Shown piece by piece: positions 1-6,687 of a stretch of 12,858 nt of DNA (position 1 is its first letter; every line of letters begins with the position of its first letter). The stretch spans positions 1 to 12,858 of the forward strand of contig CALAMB010000005.1 of the NCBI GenBank assembly GCA_937925645.1, given 5' to 3'. The position numbers and the translations under genes are program-made. Below the pieces are notes generated by a model. It was not told where the DNA came from. It saw only the letters and a list, made by a program, of their open reading frames with translations, and did not search any database. Source of the stretch: an uncultured Acidobacteriota bacterium. Lineage in GTDB: Bacteria; Acidobacteriota; JAAYUB01.

Positions 1-2
1 TG

Positions 3-77
3 GCTGTTTTCACCGCTCCCGTCCCCGCCGGCTGGCTGGCCGCCTTCCCGTGGCTGGCCGGGATCCCCGATTTGTAA
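3..77 (+). CDS. C-terminal tail of an unidentified protein (partial)
   Basis: The frame starting at base 3 is open from the window edge and ends in TAA at 75-77. It encodes 24 residues ending AGWLAAFPWLAGIPDL. Nearly all codons end in G or C, like the confident genes here, which favours a real gene end over a chance frame. The tail is hydrophobic and tryptophan-rich, so it could be the end of a membrane or secreted protein. Too little is visible to name a family. It would be convergent with the minus-strand rhodanese/MauE pair. Moderate to low confidence. Confidence 0.35.
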   Translation, partial: AVFTAPVPAGWLAAFPWLAGIPDL

Positions 78-95
78 TTTTCGATTGAAATCAAT

Positions 96-177
96 CACCG
101 CCGAGGCGCGGAGACGCGGAGGCGATTCCGGGCTCAAACATCCGGAGCCCTCCCGGCATCTTTGCGTCTCAGCGGTT
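96..177. repeat. Short palindromic intergenic repeat element
   Basis: The two ends are imperfect inverted copies of the same phrase. The left arm (96-124) contains CACCGCCGAGGCGCGGAGA. The complement of the right arm (153-177) reads AACCGCTGAGACGCAAAGA. Between them lies a perfect 6-bp hairpin, GGGCTC (130-135) with GAGCCC (145-150). Just outside is a small perfect dyad, GATTGA-AA-TCAATC (83-96). The element fills the gap between a gene end at 77 and the convergent CDS end at 190. No U-tract follows the hairpin, so it is not a classical intrinsic terminator. The right arm resembles bases 8761-8780, which suggests a dispersed family. Confidence 0.6.
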
Positions 178-189
178 AGTAAAATCGCC

Positions 190-672
190 CTAGCTGGCGG
201 GCGCTTCCTCGGGGACGGCGGCGGGTGCGGCTGAAACGGTGGTCGCGTCCTGGGTGCGAAACTTGAGGAACACCAGCGCGGCGGGCACGAGCAGCGCCAG
301 GTCCCGCACCAGCAGCCCGAGGCCCACCCGGGCGGTATCCGACGAGCCGAAGCAGCCGCAGGCGATGTCGATGCCGCGAACCATCGTGGTGGCGATGAGC
401 ACCGAGAACACGAGCACCAGCCCGGTGAGGATGGTCCACGCGCCGCGGGACCACACGTTGAGGATCAGCAGGACGCCCGCGACCAGTTCCACCCACGGCA
501 TGATCACCGCCGCCAGGTTGACCCACACGGGCGCCGTGACGATTTTATAGTTGACGATGGACTGGGCGAAGGCCGCCGGATCAGCGATCTTGCTGACGCT
601 GGCCCAGATGAACACGCCGCCCAGCACCGCCCGGCACAGGAATTGGAAGATGGGATTCAGGATGAGTTGCAT
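190..672 (-). CDS. MauE/DoxX-type four-helix membrane protein
   Basis: This encodes a 160-residue integral membrane protein. About four hydrophobic segments are visible (roughly residues 9-26, 49-72, 77-98 and 117-137). A Cys-Gly-Cys-Phe-Gly motif (Cys105, Cys107) precedes the last helix. The N-terminal half (LGGVFIWASVSKIADPAAFA) is typical of the MauE/DoxX superfamily, and the CGCFG pair is characteristic of MauE-like members. MauE is needed for maturation of a disulfide-rich methylamine dehydrogenase subunit, so thiol/disulfide chemistry at the membrane is a reasonable inference; methylamine use is not implied. A Shine-Dalgarno-like GAGGA lies 7 nt before the ATG. It sits 30 nt downstream of the rhodanese gene on the same strand, so the two are probably co-transcribed. 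The C-terminal 20 residues are Ala/Pro-rich and probably cytosolic. Confidence 0.82.
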   Translation of the reverse strand: MQLILNPIFQFLCRAVLGGVFIWASVSKIADPAAFAQSIVNYKIVTAPVWVNLAAVIMPWVELVAGVLLILNVWSRGAWTILTGLVLVFSVLIATTMVRGIDIACGCFGSSDTARVGLGLLVRDLALLVPAALVFLKFRTQDATTVSAAPAAVPEEAPAS

Positions 673-702
673 GCGTTTGTCCTCACGGGTATGCCGGCCG
701 GA

Positions 703-1176
703 TCAGTCCCACTCGATCTCGTAGGCGGCGTCGGTCCATTCCTTCCAGCCGCCGAAGAACACGCCCACGTGCCGGTAGCCCCTGGCGCGGAGCTGTTCCG
801 CGACGTGGATGGAGGCCAGGCACTCGTTGCCGTCACAGTAGACGATCACGCGCTCCTCCGTCGAGACCATGCCGGCGAATTGGGCCAGGCCGTCGGCGGA
901 CTCCTTTTCCGGCACGTTGAGCGCGCCGGGGATCCGCCCCTGGACGAAGAGTCCGGATGGTCGCGAATCCACGAACACGGCCCCGCCGGAGTTGAACAAC
1001 TCGAACGCCTCGGCCAGGTCCACGGTGGGCAGGTCCTGCTCCCGCGCCGCCGCCGTGACGTCGGGCCGCGGATCGAAATCCGCGATCGACAGCCGCGTGC
1101 GGGGCACGTGGTTGACGGCGAGCGCCGCGGCGCCGGCCAGCGCCAGGATGTAGACGGTCTGCTTCAGGTACTTCAT
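703..1176 (-). CDS. Membrane-anchored rhodanese-like protein
   Basis: This encodes 157 residues from the ATG at 1174-1176. I chose that start because it gives an N-terminal hydrophobic anchor (about residues 5-22), is preceded by GGGAG about 8 nt upstream, and lies just inside a good promoter; the frame is open further upstream. Residues about 50-157 are a single rhodanese domain. FVDSRP...GRIPGALNVP (about residues 68-89) matches the conserved rhodanese substrate-side motif. The active-site loop is YCDGNEC, with presumed catalytic Cys114, and GGWKEW is near the end. Rhodaneses carry persulfide sulfur or act in redox relays. With a single N-terminal anchor, the domain is probably on the periplasmic face, though topology is inferred. 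It is the first gene of a two-gene unit with the MauE-like protein. Confidence 0.85.
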   Translation of the reverse strand: MKYLKQTVYILALAGAAALAVNHVPRTRLSIADFDPRPDVTAAAREQDLPTVDLAEAFELFNSGGAVFVDSRPSGLFVQGRIPGALNVPEKESADGLAQFAGMVSTEERVIVYCDGNECLASIHVAEQLRARGYRHVGVFFGGWKEWTDAAYEIEWD

Positions 1177-1198
1177 CGGGCGGCTCCCAAAAACGTTT

Positions 1199-1227
1199 AT
1201 TATATGAACCGACGGGCCGTATTGCAA
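1199..1227 (-). promoter_or_regulatory. Sigma70-type promoter for the rhodanese-MauE pair
   Basis: On the minus strand, TTGCAA (1222-1227) is separated by exactly 17 bp from a perfect TATAAT (1199-1204). Transcription would start near 1191, about 15 nt before the rhodanese ATG, which gives a short leader containing the GGGAG ribosome site. Spacing and -10 are ideal; the -35 matches 4 of 6. Confidence 0.7.
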
Positions 1228-1320
1228 CATTCCGTTCCTCCAGAAAGATGACAGCCGGCCGCCCGGGGACGAAACAATTTGCCGGCGGTTCAACCAATGC
1301 CGGCGCCGGCGCATCTGTTG

Positions 1321-1339
1321 GTGAAATGGGCCGTTTCAC
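1321..1339. promoter_or_regulatory. Candidate operator dyad over the -35 of the GWxTD gene
   Basis: GTGAAA (1321-1326) and TTTCAC (1334-1339) form a perfect 6-bp inverted repeat with a 7-bp spacer; GG and CC inside the spacer extend the symmetry. The right arm overlaps the proposed -35 hexamer at 1335-1340, which is a typical place for a repressor site. The regulator is unknown. Confidence 0.4.
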
Positions 1340-1363
1340 GCGCGGTCCGGTTCGATGTATAAT
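1335..1363 (+). promoter_or_regulatory. Sigma70-type promoter for the GWxTD gene
   Basis: A perfect TATAAT lies at 1358-1363, with TTCACG (1335-1340, 4 of 6 matches to TTGACA) 17 bp upstream. Initiation near 1370 would leave a leader of about 20 nt that includes AGGAGG at 1375-1380. This supports the start codon at 1392. Confidence 0.6.
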
Positions 1364-1391
1364 TGGAGCCCCACAGGAGGTGGCACCGCTG

Positions 1392-3488
1392 ATGAAATCC
1401 TCGAACCGCCATTTTTTTCGACGTCTCGCCGCATGCCTCATTCTGGCGCTCGTCCTGCCGACGGTTGCGCCGCGCGCCGCCGACAAGCGGCTGAAAGCGC
1501 TGCCCGAACAGCACCGCAAGTGGATTGAACAGGAAGTCGTCTGGATCATCTCCGGCATCGAGCGGGACGTCTTCCTGGACCTGAAGACCGACGCGGAACG
1601 GGAACGGTTCATCCATCACTTCTGGGACGCGCGCGATCCCACCCCCGGCACGCCTCAAAACGAATTCCGCGAGGAGCATTACCGCCGGATTGATTACGCC
1701 AACGCCAAGTTCAGCGAGGGCGGCCCCGGCTGGCGCACCGACCGCGGCCGGTTCTACATCCAGCTCGGCCCGCCGGCCCAGATTTTCGAATGGGAAGCCC
1801 AGTACCAGGTATACCCCATTCAGATGTGGTTCTACTCGGTCCGCCAGCACCCCAGCATCCCCAACAATTTCAACCTCCTGTTCTGGCAGCGGGAGGGGGC
1901 CGGCGCCTACAAGTTGTACAGCCCGTACAACGACGGACCGGAGAAGCTGGTAAGTGCCGCCACCTTCAACGACCGGCGATCCAGCTACGATTACCTGTAC
2001 GGCATCAACGCGGAACTGGCCCGCTCGACCCTGACGTTTTTCCCCAACGAGCCGGTCGATTTCGACCAGCTCAGCCCCTCCATGTCTTCGGACCTGCTCA
2101 TCGCCCAGATTTTCCGCGCCCCCGAAGTCGAGGCCCCCACCCAGTACCTGACCCAGTTCCTGCCGGCGGACTCCAAGCTCCGCGAGAAGGTGAAGACCCG
2201 CTACACCTTCGGCTTCGTGCCCATGCAGGCGGCGTTCCTGCCGTTCACCGACAACGAGGGGCGCACCCTCCTCCATTACGGGTTTTACATCGCGCCCAAG
2301 GACCTGAGCATCGCCCGCTACAAGGACGAGTACTACGCCGCGCTCCAGATCACGCTCAACGTGTCCGACGACAAGGACCAGGTGCTCCACCGCTCCAGCC
2401 AGGACCTCGTCCAGTACTTTTCGGAAGAGGAGTTCAAGACCGTCCAGCACCTGCCCATGGTGTTCATCGACAAAGTGGGCATCGTGCCGGGCCACTACAA
2501 GCTGGATCTCCTGGTCTACAACAAGATCACCAGCCAGACCCACCAGTTCAGCAAGACGGTGGACATCCCGGAATTCCCCGCCGCCGCCCCCGCCATGAGT
2601 CCGCTCATCGCGGTGGAATCGTACAAGCCGGTGGAGCGGACGTACGACGCGCTCTCCAACCTGGCGTTCAGCTTCTTCGGTTACAGCTTCACGCCGCTGC
2701 TGGAGAAGACGCTGAGCCCCGCCGAGAAGCTGAACATCCTGCTGCAGTACTACTACCCCCCCGACGCCGTGCGCGAGGATCCCGGCGAGACCCTGACCGT
2801 GGAGTACCGGATCGTGCCCGCCGGCGGGTCCGCCGAGGCGAAGGTCGTCACCGACACGGTCTCCAAGTCCACGGTCAACGCCGCCGGGTGCGTGCTGAGC
2901 TTCAAACAGCTCCCGCTCACCGGTCTGTACGGCGGGCGGCATACGCTGGTGGTCTCGGTGAAGGAGCCGTCGGGACGGACCATCGCCAGCTCCAACCTGA
3001 ATTTCGTCATCGATGCCACCAACCGCCGGCCGCCGCAGCGCGTGTACGCGTCGGCTACCCTGGCCGCCGACGACTCGGGCATTTACGACTACCACCGGGC
3101 CATGCTCTACCTGAAGCAGCAGCAAGCGGAGGCGGCTGCCGCGGCGCTCAACCGGGCCGTGCTGAAGAGTCCCGACTTCGTGCCCGCCCTGACCGAGCTG
3201 GCCCGGCTCGAGTTCGACGCCGGCCGCTCCGCCCGGGCATTGGAACTGCTGGAGCGCGCCCGCGGGCAGAAGGATTTCCGCCCCGAGTCCAACGTCCTGC
3301 TGGCCCGCGTCTACCTGGCGCTGAATCGGCCGGCGGACGCCGGCGCCGCGCTCGAAGCGTTCCTGCGGGGGGCGGTGCCCTCCCAGCGGCATTACCGCGA
3401 GATGGCCGAGATTTACGACGGCCTCGGCCAGCCGGAGCGGGCCGCGGCCATGCGGCGGCAGGCGGGAGACGCGGAACCGCCCAAGTGA
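1392..3488 (+). CDS. Exported GWxTD-domain protein with C-terminal TPR-like repeats
   Basis: This encodes 698 residues from the ATG at 1392. I preferred this start over the in-frame ATG at 1248 because AGGAGG (1375-1380) precedes it, it follows a TATAAT, and it begins with a signal peptide (basic start, hydrophobic core about residues 9-25, likely cleavage near PRAA). The mature N-terminus has FWDARDPTPGTPQNEF followed by GWRTDRGRFYIQLGPP (GWRTD at about residues 113-117), the hallmark of the GWxTD domain family. That family has no established biochemical role. The middle looks beta-rich, and residues about 565-685 form helical TPR-like repeats. The protein is probably periplasmic or outer-membrane associated. 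It heads a same-strand series, but 90 nt and a possible second promoter separate it from the next gene. Confidence 0.85.
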   Translation: MKSSNRHFFRRLAACLILALVLPTVAPRAADKRLKALPEQHRKWIEQEVVWIISGIERDVFLDLKTDAERERFIHHFWDARDPTPGTPQNEFREEHYRRIDYANAKFSEGGPGWRTDRGRFYIQLGPPAQIFEWEAQYQVYPIQMWFYSVRQHPSIPNNFNLLFWQREGAGAYKLYSPYNDGPEKLVSAATFNDRRSSYDYLYGINAELARSTLTFFPNEPVDFDQLSPSMSSDLLIAQIFRAPEVEAPTQYLTQFLPADSKLREKVKTRYTFGFVPMQAAFLPFTDNEGRTLLHYGFYIAPKDLSIARYKDEYYAALQITLNVSDDKDQVLHRSSQDLVQYFSEEEFKTVQHLPMVFIDKVGIVPGHYKLDLLVYNKITSQTHQFSKTVDIPEFPAAAPAMSPLIAVESYKPVERTYDALSNLAFSFFGYSFTPLLEKTLSPAEKLNILLQYYYPPDAVREDPGETLTVEYRIVPAGGSAEAKVVTDTVSKSTVNAAGCVLSFKQLPLTGLYGGRHTLVVSVKEPSGRTIASSNLNFVIDATNRRPPQRVYASATLAADDSGIYDYHRAMLYLKQQQAEAAAAALNRAVLKSPDFVPALTELARLEFDAGRSARALELLERARGQKDFRPESNVLLARVYLALNRPADAGAALEAFLRGAVPSQRHYREMAEIYDGLGQPERAAAMRRQAGDAEPPK

Positions 3489-3492
3489 CCGG

Positions 3493-3508
3493 CCGCCCCG
3501 GCGGGCGG
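3493..3508 (+). other. GC hairpin after the GWxTD gene, no U-tract
   Basis: CCGCCC (3493-3498) and GGGCGG (3503-3508) form a perfect 6-bp stem with a CGGC loop, 5 nt after the GWxTD stop codon. AAAA rather than U follows, so it is not a standard intrinsic terminator. It could protect the mRNA 3' end or cause partial attenuation. Confidence 0.35.
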
Positions 3509-3517
3509 AAAATGCGG

Positions 3518-3546
3518 TTGCAGTCGGCGGACAGTCCCGCTAAGAT
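3518..3546 (+). promoter_or_regulatory. Possible promoter for the small Rho-N-like gene and nadA
   Basis: TTGCAG (3518-3523) is followed after exactly 17 bp by TAAGAT (3541-3546). Matches are modest (3 of 6 and 4 of 6), but the spacing is ideal. The position, about 12 nt before the ribosome site of the next gene, is sensible. Confidence 0.35.
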
Positions 3547-3578
3547 GAAACCGCGACTGCTGAATTGAGGAGGACGAC

Positions 3579-3962
3579 GTGACCAAACGGAGTGAACTCG
3601 AAAAACTCACCGCCACGAAGTTGCGCGAGATGGCCCACGCGTACGAGGAGATCAAGGGCGCCTCCGGCATGGCCAAGGGCCAACTGATCGAGGTCCTCGT
3701 GGCGGCCATGCGGCAGCGGGGCACCTTCCAGGAAGATCTGAGCCACGCCGCCGCCATCGACCAGCTCGAGGCCCAGCGGCTGAAGGTGCGAACCGAGCTC
3801 GGCCCCCTGATCCGGAACAAGCGCGCCCTGCTGGCTGCCGAGACGCACGACCACGCCCAGATCAAGGACGTTCGGGCCAAGGTCAAGCGCCTGCGCCGCC
3901 GGATCCACCGGATCCGCGTGCAGGAAAATCAGATCAAAAAGATCCTCAAGATCAAAGCCTGA
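3579..3962 (+). CDS. Small basic protein with Rho N-terminal (SAP-like) domain and coiled coil
   Basis: This encodes 127 residues from a GTG start preceded 5 nt upstream by a very strong TTGAGGAGG (3565-3573). Residues about 5-45 (LEKLTATKLREMAHAYEEI...KGQLIEVLVAAM) resemble the helix-turn-helix SAP-like fold at the N-terminus of transcription factor Rho. Residues about 55-127 are predicted helical, charged and increasingly basic (KVKRLRRRIHRIR), consistent with a coiled coil and nucleic-acid contact. There is no Rho ATPase or RNA-binding core, so this is not Rho itself. A nucleic-acid-binding role is inference. The gene lies 35 nt upstream of nadA on the same strand and is probably co-transcribed with it. 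Confidence 0.7.
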   Translation: MTKRSELEKLTATKLREMAHAYEEIKGASGMAKGQLIEVLVAAMRQRGTFQEDLSHAAAIDQLEAQRLKVRTELGPLIRNKRALLAAETHDHAQIKDVRAKVKRLRRRIHRIRVQENQIKKILKIKA

Positions 3963-3997
3963 TCGACCGCCCGACGATCCGCCCGGAGGATTGGCCC

Positions 3998-5074
3998 ATG
4001 GCCGGCCCGCGCGACGCTCACCACCCGGCGGCAGCCGGCGTTCCCCCCGAGTTGCTGGAATCGATCCGGCGCCTGCGGGACCGGCTGGCCGGACGACTCC
4101 TCATCCTGGCGCACCACTACGTCCAGGACGAGATCGTGGACCTGGCCGACGTGGTCGGCGACTCCCTCAAGCTGGCCCAGGCGGCGGCCTCGCGCCGCGA
4201 CGCCGAGTGGATCGTGCTCTGCGGCGTGCGCTTCATGGCCGAGAGCGCCGACATCCTCACCGCGCCCGCGCAGGCCGTCTTCATGCCCGACGCCACCGCC
4301 GGCTGCAGCATGGCCAACATGGCCGACCCGGCGGCGGTGGCCCGCTGCTGGGACGAGCTGGCGGCGCTGCCGGGACGGACCCTGCCGGTGACCTACATCA
4401 ACTCGGCGGCCGCGATCAAGGCCTTCGTCGGCCGCCGCGGTGGCTCCGTCTGCACGTCGTCCAACGCCGCTCACGTGCTGCGGTGGGCGTTCGGACAGGC
4501 CGACCGGGTCCTGTTCCTGCCCGACCAGCACCTGGGCCGCAACACCGCCCACGCCCTCGGCGTGCCTCCGGACGAGGTGGCGCTCTGGTCCGCCGGCGGG
4601 GGCGGTTCGGCGCGCCTGGCCGGAGCGCGCATCGTGCTGTGGCCCGGCCACTGCTGCGTCCACCAGATGTTCAAGCGCACCCACGTGACGCACTTCCGCC
4701 GCCGGGCCCCGGCGGCGCACATCGTCGTCCACCCCGAGTGCGCCTTCGAGGTGGTCCGGGCGGCCGACTCCGCCGGCTCCACCGAGTTCATCATCCGGGC
4801 GGTCCGCGAGGCGCCGCCCGGCAGCCACTGGGTTGTGGGCACCGAGCTCAACCTGGTGGACCGGCTGGCCGCCCGCCATGCCGACCGGCGGGTGGAGCCG
4901 CTGACCCGTTTCGGCGCATACTGCGGCTCCATGCGCCGGAACCGGCTCCCGGCGCTGCGGGCGGTGCTCGAGGGGCTGGCCGCCGGCTCCCCGCCGGAAC
5001 CGGTGGTCGTGCCGCCGGCGATCGCCACGCCGGCCCGGGAGGCGCTGGCGCGCATGCTGGCCGTCACGGTGTAG
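3998..5074 (+). CDS. nadA: Quinolinate synthase A
   Basis: This encodes a 358-residue cytosolic enzyme that condenses iminoaspartate with dihydroxyacetone phosphate to make quinolinate, the precursor of NAD. The classic N-terminal block ILAHHYVQDEIVDLADVVGD (residues 36-55) is present. The three [4Fe-4S] cysteines are recognisable: Cys103 in AGCSMANMA, Cys219 (with an adjacent Cys220) in WPGHCCVH, and Cys309 in YCGSM. TYINSAAAIK, LPDQHLG and HPEC are further family motifs. GGAGGA (3985-3990) lies 7 nt before the ATG. Neither nadB nor nadC is in the window; it is flanked by the Rho-N-like gene and a STAS gene at 35-36 nt spacing. The C-terminal 40 residues are Ala/Pro-rich and poorly conserved. 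Confidence 0.95.
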   Translation: MAGPRDAHHPAAAGVPPELLESIRRLRDRLAGRLLILAHHYVQDEIVDLADVVGDSLKLAQAAASRRDAEWIVLCGVRFMAESADILTAPAQAVFMPDATAGCSMANMADPAAVARCWDELAALPGRTLPVTYINSAAAIKAFVGRRGGSVCTSSNAAHVLRWAFGQADRVLFLPDQHLGRNTAHALGVPPDEVALWSAGGGGSARLAGARIVLWPGHCCVHQMFKRTHVTHFRRRAPAAHIVVHPECAFEVVRAADSAGSTEFIIRAVREAPPGSHWVVGTELNLVDRLAARHADRRVEPLTRFGAYCGSMRRNRLPALRAVLEGLAAGSPPEPVVVPPAIATPAREALARMLAVTV

Positions 5075-5110
5075 CCCGCCGGCCAGACTATTCGAAGAGG
5101 TGACACGAAC

Positions 5111-5407
5111 GTGGACAACGACAACGCGCAGGAGCTGGTCCTCGAACCGGCCGGACGAATCTGCCTGGGCGAGGGCCTGGCGGATTTTCAGGAGATGCTG
5201 GCCAACGCCGTCTATCCGCCGGCCATGCGCGTCGTCCTGCGGCTGGCGGCGGTGACCTACATCGACAGCTCCGGCATCGGCGAGATCCTGAAGCTGTTCC
5301 TCGAGCTCAAGAACCACGGCCGCGACCTGGTCCTGACCGAAGTCCCCCCGCCCGTTCTGAAGATTTTCAAAAGCACCAAGCTCGACCGGGTGTTCGTCAT
5401 CCGCTGA
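5111..5407 (+). CDS. STAS-domain anti-sigma-factor antagonist
   Basis: This encodes 98 residues from a GTG start, with GAGGTGA 7 nt upstream. It is a single STAS domain of the SpoIIAA/RsbV type. The phosphorylation loop YIDSSGIGEIL is intact, with Ser54 in the position phosphorylated by partner kinases in SpoIIAA. The usual terminal segment (VLKIFKSTKLDRVFVI) is present. Such proteins release a sigma factor by binding its anti-sigma kinase when unphosphorylated. No kinase, phosphatase or sigma factor gene is in the window, so its partners are unknown. It lies 36 nt after nadA and is probably the last gene of that transcript. Confidence 0.88.
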   Translation: MDNDNAQELVLEPAGRICLGEGLADFQEMLANAVYPPAMRVVLRLAAVTYIDSSGIGEILKLFLELKNHGRDLVLTEVPPPVLKIFKSTKLDRVFVIR

Positions 5408-5417
5408 GCGCCCCGGC

Positions 5418-5447
5418 GCCCGCCGCGCGAGGTGTTCGCCGGCGGGC
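5418..5447 (+). terminator. Large GC hairpin after the STAS gene (weak terminator candidate)
   Basis: GCCCGCCG (5418-5425) pairs perfectly with CGGCGGGC (5440-5447) just after the STAS stop codon, and the loop can pair further. No U-run follows; the next bases are AAAACCGCC. It would therefore be an atypical or Rho-assisted terminator. A new promoter starts immediately after it, which fits a transcript boundary. Confidence 0.35.
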
Positions 5448-5456
5448 AAAACCGCC

Positions 5457-5485
5457 TTGAACTTTTCCCGCCGGCATCGGATAAT
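5457..5485 (+). promoter_or_regulatory. Sigma70-type promoter for tdh-kbl
   Basis: TTGAAC (5457-5462) and GATAAT (5480-5485) are exactly 17 bp apart, with an AT-rich discriminator (AACTTTTTTA). Start near 5492 would give a leader of about 42 nt containing TTAAGGAGAT before the tdh ATG. It sits just after the STAS hairpin. Confidence 0.65.
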
Positions 5486-5533
5486 AACTTTTTTACGTAG
5501 TCCGAATTCTATCCATCTGATTAAGGAGATCGT

Positions 5534-6643
5534 ATGGCTGAAAAAATGAAAGCGGTGGTCAAAACCCGCCCGGAACTCGGCGGCGAACTTTTGGAACGGC
5601 CTCTCCCCAAGATCGCCCCCGACCAGGTGCTGGTAAAGGTGCGGGCGACCTCCATCTGCGGCACCGACGTCCACATCTACAAGTGGGACGCCTGGGCCGC
5701 CAACCGGATCGGTGAGAAGCGCCTCCCCCAGATCATGGGCCACGAGGTGGCCGGCGAGGTCGTCGAGGTGGGCGGCCACGTGAAGCGGGTCAAGGTGGGC
5801 GACTACATCTCGGCCGAGACTCACATCTACGATCCCGGCGACCTGACCGCCCTGTTGGGACAGCTCCACATCGGCGACCACATGAAGATCCTGGGCGTGG
5901 ACTGCGACGGCGCCTTCGCCGAGTATTTCGCCGTGCCGGAGTCGGTGTGCTGGATCAACGACGCGTCGATCCCGCCCGAGCTGGCCACCATCCAGGAGCC
6001 GCTGGGCAACGCCGTGTACACGGTGCTCGGCGAGGACTTCGACGTCGCCGGCAAGACGGTGGTCATCCTGGGCGACGGGCCGGCGGCCCTGCTCGCGGCC
6101 GGTGTCGCCCGCGTGTGCGGCATGGCCAAGATCTTCATCGTGGGCAAGTACGAGTTCAACCTGAAGATCGCCCAGACGATGGGCGCGGACTTCCTGCTCT
6201 ACGCCAACAAGGATGACGTCGACCGCGTGGCCTTCGTCAAGGACCACACCTACGGCGCCGGCGCCGACATCGTGCTGGACATGGCCGGCTCCCCCCAGGC
6301 GCTCACCGAGGGCTTCAAAATGCTGCGCCGCGGCGGCCGGTTCTCCGCGTTCGGCATCGCCTCCGAGTCCCCCACCATGATCGACTACAACAACGGCATC
6401 GTCTTCAAGGGCGCCCAGATCCACGGCATCAACGGCCGGCTCATGTTCGACACCTGGTACCGGGTGCGCAACCTGCTGGCCACCGGCCGCCTCGACATCC
6501 GTCCGGTGATCACCCACATGTTCAGCCTGGACGATTACGTCAAGGGGTTCGATGTCATGCTGGGCCGCCCGCGCCAGTCGGCCAAGGTGGTCCTGTTCCC
6601 CGACGCGGCCGAGTTCGACGCCGCCCGGAAGCGGATGAAGTAG
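5534..6643 (+). CDS. tdh: L-threonine 3-dehydrogenase-like zinc alcohol dehydrogenase
   Basis: This encodes a 369-residue medium-chain dehydrogenase. The expected reaction is oxidation of L-threonine to 2-amino-3-oxobutyrate, which Kbl then cleaves. The catalytic zinc ligands are present: Cys42 in SICGTDVHIYKWD, and His70-Glu71 in MGHEVAGEVV. TDH-type sequence continues with EPLGNAVYT, INGRLMFDTWYRV and PVITHMFSLDDYVKGFD. Oddities: the region that normally holds four structural-zinc cysteines (about residues 95-123) has none. The nucleotide-binding motif is GDGPAA (180-185) instead of GxGPxG. The usual acidic residue after the second beta strand is Gly204. It may be a divergent TDH subfamily or have changed cofactor preference. 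The start is supported by TTAAGGAGAT. The kbl gene downstream supports the assignment. Confidence 0.82.
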   Translation: MAEKMKAVVKTRPELGGELLERPLPKIAPDQVLVKVRATSICGTDVHIYKWDAWAANRIGEKRLPQIMGHEVAGEVVEVGGHVKRVKVGDYISAETHIYDPGDLTALLGQLHIGDHMKILGVDCDGAFAEYFAVPESVCWINDASIPPELATIQEPLGNAVYTVLGEDFDVAGKTVVILGDGPAALLAAGVARVCGMAKIFIVGKYEFNLKIAQTMGADFLLYANKDDVDRVAFVKDHTYGAGADIVLDMAGSPQALTEGFKMLRRGGRFSAFGIASESPTMIDYNNGIVFKGAQIHGINGRLMFDTWYRVRNLLATGRLDIRPVITHMFSLDDYVKGFDVMLGRPRQSAKVVLFPDAAEFDAARKRMK

Positions 6644-6652
6644 CACGGCCGG

Positions 6653-6687
6653 ACATCGGACTTCGGACATCGGAAATCGGGCTTCGG
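6653..6687 (+). repeat. Left heptad array (NNNTCGG x5)
   Basis: There are five consecutive 7-bp units: ACATCGG, ACTTCGG, ACATCGG, AAATCGG and GCTTCGG. They are in exact 7-bp register. The last unit directly abuts the ATG at 6688, so no Shine-Dalgarno sequence precedes that gene. Confidence 0.85.

Noticed and set aside
1248..1391. Upstream in-frame ATG extending the GWxTD protein by 48 residues
   Set aside because: The extension would contain the promoter, lacks a ribosome site and would bury the signal peptide.
3991..5103. Plus-strand open frame slightly longer than nadA in another frame
   Set aside because: It is Arg/Pro/Gly-rich and lacks any family motif, whereas the 3998-5074 frame contains all quinolinate synthase cysteine motifs.
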